DNA of 64,000 nt, taken from positions 10,852,001-10,916,000 of the forward strand of contig BSBM01000140.1 in the NCBI GenBank assembly GCA_027924585.1, in the 5' to 3' direction. The position numbers and the translations under genes are program-made. Position 1 is the stretch's first letter; every line of letters starts with the position of its first letter. The notes beneath the pieces are model-generated. The model ran no database searches, was not told where the DNA came from, and saw nothing but the letters and a program-made list of their open reading frames with translations. Positions 56,820 through 64,000 of this stretch are shown here, piece after piece. The stretch comes from Larix kaempferi (Eukaryota; Streptophyta; Pinopsida; Pinales; Pinaceae).

Positions 56820-57823
56820 GAGGGTCTTAGACATGGTTGAGGGAGAAAATTCAGGCCTTATGCCCCAATGAATATGATAGAAATCTAGGCTCAATATCGA
56901 TGCCTCAAACCTAAAAAATGACCTCCCAAGGGGATATGGGCACCATTATGAGTTTCCGAGTAGAAGGTATGAGTCACGGGGCCCTCAAGAAGGTGATGGG
57001 AGGAACCTTAGGAATTAGTCCCTAAAGGATAATTTTGCACATTCAGAGCCAAAAGAAATGTCGTGAACCTACATATATGACCTCCCAAGAGAAATATTCA
57101 CCTTTGAGTTAGCATATTAGCACCATTAGTTTTTTGGGTGAACTAGGCAATGATCTCAAGGTTTGGATCAAGGTTAACCAATGAAACTCAATCATTAGGC
57201 CCAAAAAGTAGCTTATAGGGCTCAAAATCCATCACCAAGGCCTCAAAACCACCACACATGAGTTATTTATGGAATCTTTGTCTTTCAGTGCAAATACGAG
57301 CACCATTATAAGGTGTTTTAGCACCAAGGATGGGTCATGGCACCATGGACATTGTTAAGGGAGGAAACCCAACCCTTGTGACTTAAATTATGTTTTTAGG
57401 CATCCAACTCGAAGAATAATGCCTTACACCACCACCAATAGTTTCTTGAGAGTATCATCTACCTCTAAGTTGGGATATGGGCACCATAGGAGGTTTTGAG
57501 CACTTGGTATAGGTTATGGTTCCTTGACCATGGCTAGTGTATGAAACTTGGGCCTTATGCCCTAAAGGTGGATTTTAGGGGTTAAGGGACATGAACAAGG
57601 CCTTAAAGCACCAAACAAGACCTTTCTAGGGAATCTTATATGGCCTCTTATAAGGGATATGGGATATATAAGAAGGTTTTTAGTAAGTTAGGATTGTGTC
57701 ATGGCAGCATAGACATGGTAGGGGGTAGGAACATAGGCCTTAGTAGGCCCTGAAAGAGGCTTCCAGGCATCGAGGACTAAGAATGTCACTAGGAACCACC
57801 ACACACTGTCTTTGAGTGTATCA
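56820..57823. repeat. 180 bp diverged satellite, middle part
   Basis: About 5.5 monomers with anchors ('acatggt' or variants) near 56832, 56995, 57170, 57350, 57530 and 57714, steps 163-184 bp. Shared blocks: ggccttatgcccc, cctcaaaaccaccaca, gatatgggcaccat and ggttttgagcac. Similarity between monomers is only moderate, so the array is old. Confidence 0.8.
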
Positions 57824-59028
57824 TGTTAATTATCCAGAGATCACTACTCCCTCTGGATGCCTTGAGATCTCAAGCAGTTTGAGTCTCTATAAATCAGAAA
57901 TACAATAATGACTTAAGATTCAAATACTATAGATCTCTTAAGACTTTCACAATGAAAACACAACAATCACACAACTCAGTATTTACCCTAGAAGCCCTAA
58001 ACGAGGAAAACCAGCTATCTATGGGGCTTTCTTATATCTCGAGCCTAGATCAAAGTAAGTAGAACACAAGTACATACAAAATACCTCAGAAGGAACAACC
58101 GAACCTGACAGGGTCAAAACCCTAGATCTGCATGCAACAACTGATGCATGCATAGAGGAAATGTGCCCTAATATGTCAACTGGATCTGAATCTGTCTGTA
58201 GGAAACTCTGTCGATACTGTCTCTCTCACAACATTGCTCTGATGTGCTCAGCCAAGGAAGAAGTCCAACTGCTAGATCTAATGAATGCGCCCTTCCTCTG
58301 CATGGAAAAGTGCACCCGCCCTCAAGATGTCAGATGCTTGTACGAAATCATATCTCAACAGATCTGAGCTCTTATCGTCACAGTCCTTCCTCAAACACTG
58401 AGGAAAGGATACTCCGAAAGTCTCAGCTACTCAATCGGTCAATTAGATCCAAAATGAGCTCCTCTCTCCTCTGGTAATGCATCCCTCTCTCCTCTGGAAG
58501 TCACCCTTTCTCAATTTCCGCAAAAAGCACTCTGATGAACTCTCTATTTCCACAGAATTGGGCGTCAAGTGCCTTTGATCAAGTGGTGTCTGATCCAGCT
58601 TAGATCACCCCACTCTCCCTACCACAGAAGCTCCTCTCTCTCAGAGAAAGTCTCCGTCTGCATGCACAATGTGCTCTCCTCACTATGACTGATCTCTCTC
58701 TGATGAGCCAACTGAGTAACCTCATCTAGGGACCTCCTGCCTCTATATATAATCTCACTGATCAATTAGGTTTACCAAAAGCCTAATATCTATGCATGCA
58801 AAAAGTCACTTTTGCATGCATCTTTTAATTAATAATTGTACATGCAAATATCATTCATGCATGAGGCAAAACACCCCGGAAGGTCCGCTTGCATCCACCA
58901 ATGGATTCATGCCACTGAGTAGAGTGTATCTCACCCTCTACTCCATACTGATGCCTATACTACTGATGTACCTGCATGCAAGGCATCTGAATCATGGAGG
59001 ATATCCAGAGATACCATAATATCTAACA
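57824..59028 (-). mobile_element. Solo-LTR-like insertion, 1.2 kb
   Basis: Starts TGTTAATTATCC and ends ATATCTAACA (TGTTA/TAACA ends). Flanks are tatca (57819-57823) and tatcc (59029-59033), a 5 bp target duplication with one mismatch. The satellite reads through when the insertion is left out (ctttgagtgtatc then cttgacctttgaggg). A TATA-like sequence on the minus strand (ttatatatagagg, about 58742-58754) suggests minus orientation. No coding similarity; several gcatgcat palindromes. A solo LTR left by recombination is the simplest reading. Confidence 0.75.
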
Positions 59029-59560
59029 TATCCTTGACCTTTGAGGGTGGATATGGGTACCGTTATCGGTTGGTGAGCACCAGGGATGGGTGTTCGGGTG
59101 TTAACCATGGTTGGTGAAGGAAGCTTGAGCATTAGGCTCTTAAAAATACCATTATAGGGCTCATGGTCTTGGAATGATGTATTGAACCACCATAGATGAC
59201 TTCTTGAGGGTATTTATGGCCTTCAAATGGGGATATGGGAAACATTCAAAATTTTTGTGCACTAGGTATGCATGGTATTGGGGTTTTAAACATGGTCAAG
59301 TGAGTAAACTTGGGCCTTAGGTCCCAAAGGAAGTAAATATACATCTAAATCCATGAATGACACATTGCACCATCACATAGGACCTTTCCAGGGTATCCAT
59401 GGACTTGAAGTGGGCATATTGGTGCCACTAAGAGGTTTTCAATACCCAGTATCCAAGTGTTCAAGCCTTTGGTGGGATCTATGGCCTCTGAGAGGGGGTA
59501 TGGGATCCATTAGAAGGTTTTTAGTACTAGGATTGGGTCATCGCACACTATGCACATTTC
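59029..59560. repeat. 180 bp diverged satellite, right part
   Basis: Two and a half to three monomers with anchors at about 59108 and 59290, continuing the array of 56820-57823. Confidence 0.75.
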
Positions 59561-59564
59561 ATTT

Positions 59565-60060
59565 GGTTTCCATTGCTCAACAAATGCAACAAAAGCTTGG
59601 TTTGAGTACCCATTATCATCATTGGTAGGCACTCTCTTTAGCCCTTAAAGAGAGATCCTTCTTTAGAGCTTGTTCATGAGGAGGATCATACTGACCCATG
59701 AATCCATGATAGAACTGATAGAATACTTATAGCTGTGACACGGTGCTTGCTTTTCACTCCATGTAAACCCATAGAAGGAAGATTCTCAATGTCTAAATCT
59801 TTTTAGAGATAAAGAGATTACATCTACGTATTCAAACACAACACATTAATATTATTAATGTGGTTGTTATTAGTAATAGATAAATTAATAGAAAATAATA
59901 CATTGTTTCTGCCATTAATGACTCAATTTACCATTTGTACACCATAACCAATTTACCATTATTTAGACAATTACCATTTGTATGCCACAGCCAATTTACC
60001 ATTGCTTATACAATTTACCAATCTTGTAAACCACTTGTAAACCACTCATAGGTGATAGGA
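59565..60060. repeat. Dispersed repeat, copy 2
   Basis: 59565-59815 matches 5230-5495 and 59930-60060 matches the caatttaccatt blocks at 5620-5800, same orientation and order. See copy 1 for shared blocks. Confidence 0.65.
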
Positions 60061-61522
60061 AACCTTGTACCATATGGCTCCTTTTTATCAATAAAAATAT
60101 ATGGTACACTTTTCTGTAAAATGAGTGTGAGAACGATCTGAAATAAGTAGGTTTTTTTCTAAAATATTATTATGGTATCAGTGGTGTGAGAATGATCTGC
60201 TCAATAACAAGTATAACTGTCAGTATGTCTTAGGAAGTCCTTCTCAGAGGTCGCACCTTACCCACATCCGGTATTCATATACATCGTAAACGCACAGTTT
60301 GAAGTTCAAACAATTTGGACGGGCAACAGTTTTAGTTGATGGTGGGAAGAAGATTAGGAAATAATTATTGTCTACGTATCGTTATCACATCACCTTTGAT
60401 ATAAACACTATAGGGATTGAAACGTCGAGAATTTCAACTTTCTAACTCAATTCTTCCTTACTATAACTCAGTTCCTCCTTACTATCAACTATAGAACAAT
60501 GCTAATTTGCGAAACAGTGTGCTCTGCTCCATGTAATGCTATGCTAGCACGCCATTCACCAACTATTAATCAATATTGACTGGTAGTTGAATTTAGCACC
60601 GCCATAAGGGAACCGGAGTGAGTAAAACCATACGTATGTACTGGAAGGCTTCAAAATGTTTAGACCACTGAGGATCAATTTCCACCCGTTTCCACTGATC
60701 GTTAGCATAAAGGTCTATGACAGCCGAACTTTATTTTTTGAAACATGTTACTTTTGCTGGAAGACCTATAACATTTATTAACATAAAAAAAATGTTGTTG
60801 CAAACAAGTTATGGCAGCCAAAGAGGCATTGGAACTCTTAATCCAAGGTTCTTGATTTAACCTCACTGAATTATGGCATTTATAAATGCCAGAGGTAGGT
60901 AAAAGTTAAAACCCTGCAATTTTCGTCTCTCTGGGCTAGAGTTTAATTCAGACAATAACACAGAATGGTTTTTGGAACGAAGAGGCGCTGAAATCTAGAT
61001 ATTCAGAATTTGAAATAAGTTGATAAAATTGAGCTCAGATTAGTCAAATAATTAGATTTATCACGTAATTAGAATCCGCTGTTGTTGTTCTTGCAGAGTG
61101 CTATGATTTACTGTTAGATAACTACTGGGAAATTCTTTGTTGCGTATAGTTGATCGAGGTTACTTTCCGATCTCTTAAAATACCGTCATGTGGATATCTG
61201 TATTGGTTAGGTGATATTATTTATATATCTGTTTAAAGTAATCAATACAGATGTATGTAATTGTAGACATATTTTCAGTCTTTCTTGAAATTATGTTTAT
61301 GTTAGTTTTTAATTTAATTTAATAAATTTTAAATGATGCAGAAAAAAACTGTAAATAAATAAAAAAAATTACATAAATTTTTATCAAGCTGTATTTGATC
61401 ATAACAAGATACGAGGACGAGGACGATCCAATCAAAAAAATCCAAAATCTCAGATAATATCTAAACACCTATAGATGTAACTAATTATATAATAACATAA
61501 CATGATTATGTCATACAAAAAC
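60061..61522. other. Intergenic, no gene recognised
   Basis: No domain, element end or tandem repeat noted. Confidence 0.4.
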
Positions 61523-61741
61523 TCAATTTTCTTTGCTTCCTTTACAAAAGATGCAAAGAGTGCCGCCGTTTTTAACTTTTTCCAACTGTCCAAGCAAAGT
61601 GTCTTTTAACTTCTTCAATATCCGAGCCCACTCATATTTGTTGTTCCCCTCGGCACTGTCCATCTCAAATTCGTGGGAGGCATCACGTCTTTGCAAAGTA
61701 TCAACGTAAGCCGATACCAAGAAGGCTGAAGATGACGCCAT
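61523..61741 (-). CDS. Possible small gene, 72 codons, unknown product
   Basis: An ATG at 61741-61739 opens MASSSAFLVSAYVDTLQRRD and ends CIFCKGSKEN at a TGA (61523). The frame extends a little upstream, but this ATG follows a pyrimidine-rich TTTCGTTTGTTTGCAG that could be a splice acceptor or simply a 5' UTR. The central part (KYEWARILKKLKDTLLGQLE) is predicted helical and charged. The upstream region is shared with two other loci in the window, where this coding part is absent. No family recognised. It might be an intact gene, a first exon, or a truncated copy. Confidence 0.35.
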   Translation of the reverse strand: MASSSAFLVSAYVDTLQRRDASHEFEMDSAEGNNKYEWARILKKLKDTLLGQLEKVKNGGTLCIFCKGSKEN

Positions 61742-61975
61742 TGGACCTGCAAACAAACGAAAACGAAAACGCAACGAAACACAGAGATCAAACGAAAAGA
61801 GAAAACGAAATTCACACAAAGAAAATGAGAACCGTGGGAGTCGATGTTATGCTGTGAAGTCGAACCGACTATTTAAAACAAGTTCCACTCAATGGCAATC
61901 AGCGGGATGAACTGTACACTGGGCGAACAATTTCAACGTTACAAAAAGTTTTTGAGTAGCTTTAAATCCAACGTG

Positions 61976-62033
61976 GGTGGTGTACACGCCGTTGGATCTG
62001 ACTTCCTTCATATCCAAGGGCGTGTACACCACC
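61976..62033. repeat. 22 bp inverted repeat, stem-loop
   Basis: GGTGGTGTACACGCCGTTGG pairs with its inverse at 62012-62033 with one mismatch, around a 14 nt loop. It lies upstream of the 72-codon frame. Transcribed, it would form a stable hairpin. Confidence 0.9.
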
Positions 62034-62271
62034 GGAGACAGCATGGCAGCATTTAATGCTCTGCCGTAAGGTGGCTCAGAGGAGTTGGTGTTTGCATGTG
62101 ATATTTCATTGTATTTATCGGACGTTCCATTGAGCTTTATCGAACGGAAGGTTTTGTGCCGTGCAGAAAAGACAGAGTAACACGCGTTAAAAAAGCATAG
62201 AAAGAGTTTCAGTACAACGCTTTGGATGCCTTCCACGTTTGTACTTTGGTTAAGGGAGTAGGTAAAGTTTA

Positions 62272-62295
62272 TTTATATATATATATATATATATT
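62272..62295. repeat. (TA)n tract
   Basis: About 12 TA units. On the minus strand it provides a TATA-like element (TATATAAATA) about 0.53 kb upstream of the ATG at 61741. Copy C at 63552 has a shorter, interrupted version. Confidence 0.85.
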
Positions 62296-62614
62296 TTTGA
62301 CAAATAGTCGAAGGATTTGATTGGGCATTATAGCATATTTCTTCCTTACATGTTACATGACCAAATCCATAAGGGTTAAGAAGGTTACATGTTGAAATTC
62401 ATAGGAGTATGATCTGTACTGCTCTATGTAACAAAATTGAAAATCGATTAAGATAATATATTATTTAAGATAAGGGAAAAAAATTATAATAGAGTGAATT
62501 AACAAATAAAACTTAATTAAGTTAATTAAATATAATTAGAAAAGTAATGTGTATGAAGTTTATTTGGCATTTATGCATAATTCATTCTAATTAAAGTAAA
62601 ATTGAAAAATTATG

Positions 62615-62622
62615 TATAAATA
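62615..62622 (+). promoter_or_regulatory. TATA-box-like, left duplication unit
   Basis: TATAAATA followed by ggagaattgagg and, 69 bp on, an ATG at 62691 whose frame stops after six codons (MAIRVL). The right unit has the same box at 63885. Confidence 0.4.
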
Positions 62623-62742
62623 GGAGAATTGAGGTTGGTTGAGGGGTCTTTCATTTTTGGGTTTTTATGTTGTTTGTTTTGGGGGAGGCTATGGCAATAA
62701 GGGTTCTATGAGCTAGGTGAATATGGAGGTCTCGAGGCGAGC

Positions 62743-63329
62743 TCGATGGCTCTTAGTCTACTACACGGACCTATGTGCTTCTACGGTATATGTGTATGTA
62801 AATTCGAGTTCTATGTCCTTTTTCCTAGTTCTAAAAGTATGTCCTGAAATTAGATTCCTAATTTGGGTTACATAATTTATTTGCATCGAAAATATTTTAC
62901 TTTAAACATAAATTGTCGTTAATTATAATTTAGTTTTTTATTAGCAATTGAGATTTTATTAGGAATTTGGGCTAAATAAACTAACTTAATTGTTTCTAAA
63001 ATAAAGTATTCAAATTGTTATTATTATTTTATTTGGTTAAGTGTTATTATATTATTATTAGTCCTTGCCAAGGCAGGATATACTTTTTGTTGGAAAGTCA
63101 ATGCTCTTTGACCTGCATTAGTTTTGAATTTTTTTTTAATTATTAATATTTTTTCGTAATGTTTGAAAAAAAAGATATTAATCTCGTGCAGGCATTTATG
63201 TCTTGTCAATCCTGTCCTTCACCAATGAAAAAACACGAATTTCTATTTTTTGGAAATTAAAATAAATATTTTTTATTTTTTTATAATTAAATGGTTATTA
63301 TATGATTATGATTGGTTCATCTTCAAAGG
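62743..63329. other. Unique spacer between duplication units
   Basis: AT-rich; contains ttagtccttgccaaggcagg (about 63058), similar to the hairpin at 7560. No gene seen. Confidence 0.4.
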
Positions 63330-63884
63330 TGGCTCAGAGTCGTTGGTGTTTGCATGTGAGATTTCATTGTATTTATAATTTATCGGACGTTCCATTGAGC
63401 TTTATCGAACGAATCAACGAGAACGGAAGGTTTTGTGCCGTGCAGAAAAGACAGAGCAACACGCGTTAAAAAAGCATAGAACGAGTTTCAGTACAACGCT
63501 TTGGATGCCTTCCATGTTTGTACTTTGGTTAAGGGAGTAGGTAAAGTTTATTTATATATCTATATATTTTGTTGTGACAAATAGTCGAAGAGTTTTGATT
63601 GGGCTTAATAGCATATTTCTTCCTTACATGTTACATGATCAAATCCACAAGGGTTAAGAAGGTTACATGTTGAAATTCATAGGGGTATGATTGCACTGTC
63701 TATGTAACAAAATTTATTAAGATAATATGTTATTTAGAATAAGGAAAAAAAAATTATACGAGCGTGAATTAATAAATACAATTTAATTAAGTTAATTAAA
63801 TATGATTAGAAAAGTAATGTGCATAAATGCCATTTGGTACTCATGCATAATTCATTCTAATTAAATTAAAATTGAAAAATTATG

Positions 63885-63892
63885 TATAAATA
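63885..63892 (+). promoter_or_regulatory. TATA-box-like, right duplication unit
   Basis: TATAAATA, 69 bp upstream of the ATG at 63961. Position and conservation between units suggest a promoter, either of a gene or of an element, but nothing further supports it. Confidence 0.4.
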
Positions 63893-63960
63893 GGAGAATT
63901 GGGGCGGGTTGTGGGGTCTTTCATTCTTGGGTTTTTATGTTCTTTGTTTTGGGGGAGGCT

Positions 63961-64000
63961 ATGGCAAGAAGGGTTTTACGAGCTAGGTGGAGATGGAGAC
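63961..64000 (+). CDS. Possible start of a frame running out of the window
   Basis: ATG at 63961 opens MARRVLRARWRWR, basic, and is still open at the window end. In the left unit the equivalent frame stops after six codons. Too short to judge; it could equally be noncoding or the start of an element ORF. Confidence 0.2.
   Translation, partial: MARRVLRARWRWR

Larger units (their letters stand above)
61800..62400 (-). repeat. Upstream-region repeat, copy B
   Basis: Shares blocks with 30420-30850 and with 63330-63690 (see copy A). On the minus strand it covers the 5' side of the 72-codon frame. Copy B has an extra segment, about 61920-62070, which includes the inverted repeat at 61976-62033. 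Confidence 0.75.
62072..62742 (+). repeat. Large direct duplication, left unit
   Basis: Matches 63330-64000 along its length (offset about 1258-1270 bp): shared blocks include ggtggctcagag, cggaaggttttgtgccgtgc, cttccttacatgttacatga and tatgtataaataggagaatt. The two units are separated by 587 bp of unique sequence. Confidence 0.92.
63330..64000 (+). repeat. Large direct duplication, right unit, cut by window end
   Basis: See left unit 62072-62742. Includes upstream-region repeat copy C (63330-63690). The unit reaches the window edge, so its right boundary is unknown. Confidence 0.92.

Noticed and set aside
61889-62236. 115-codon minus-strand frame as the product of upstream-region copy B
   Set aside because: Starts at a GTG, spans the stem-loop, and is not kept in copies A and C; more likely untranslated upstream sequence.
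1-64000. CRISPR arrays, bacterial operons, rRNA or tRNA genes
   Set aside because: No spaced identical repeats, ribosome-binding patterns or rRNA/tRNA-like sequence seen; only tRNA-complementary primer sites of LTR elements are present.

Overview
The window looks like intergenic DNA from a seed plant with a large, repeat-rich genome. Supporting signs are plant-type Ty1/copia and Ty3/gypsy elements primed by initiator tRNA-Met, L1-type LINE tails with RNase H domains, plant-style introns, satellite arrays, and no clearly intact protein-coding gene in 64 kb. The extent of nesting and decay would fit a gymnosperm, but the sequence alone does not prove that. Most element stop codons fit C-to-T decay (CAA to TAA, CGA to TGA), as expected of methylated DNA.

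Layout. 1-12 kb: decayed gypsy gag-protease (minus strand, 1.1-3.2 kb), a second retropepsin relic (6.4-6.8 kb), local tandem duplications, and a 5' fragment of a DAA1-like AAA-ATPase gene that keeps an intron (8.07-8.5 kb). 12-17.4 kb: a nearly full-length copia element whose polyprotein stays in one frame apart from three stops, a 3'-end frameshift and a palindromic insertion. Its 3' LTR is interrupted by a nested, non-coding, minus-strand LTR element (17.4-20.7 kb). 22.4-25.8 kb: two 5'-truncated LINE tails, one with a long target duplication. 28.2-29.7 kb: a second short non-coding LTR element. 33.4-35.2 kb: a 1.37 kb gypsy LTR and the end of its pol. 36.3-41.5 kb: two decayed coding stretches of unknown family and possible transposon exons.

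41.6-48.8 kb: a satellite with a 360 bp monomer, split by a degenerate copia element (42.07-47.22 kb). 49.3-59.6 kb: a diverged satellite with a monomer of about 180 bp. It is interrupted by a cluster of chromovirus-like gypsy elements (49.8-56.8 kb) and by a 1.2 kb solo-LTR-like insertion (57.8-59.0 kb). 59.6-64 kb: a second copy of a dispersed repeat seen near 5 kb, a possible 72-codon gene with a duplicated upstream region, and a large direct duplication running to the window end.

The most notable system is the chromovirus cluster. Two copies in opposite orientation share the same three internal deletion junctions (reverse transcriptase, integrase core, and a C-terminal segment where a GPY/F-type module would be expected) and the same loss of an RNase H aspartate. 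A third, about 1 kb derivative consists only of LTR, leader, polypurine tract and LTR. This pattern points to a defective lineage that multiplied after losing its own enzymes, presumably mobilised by a relative.
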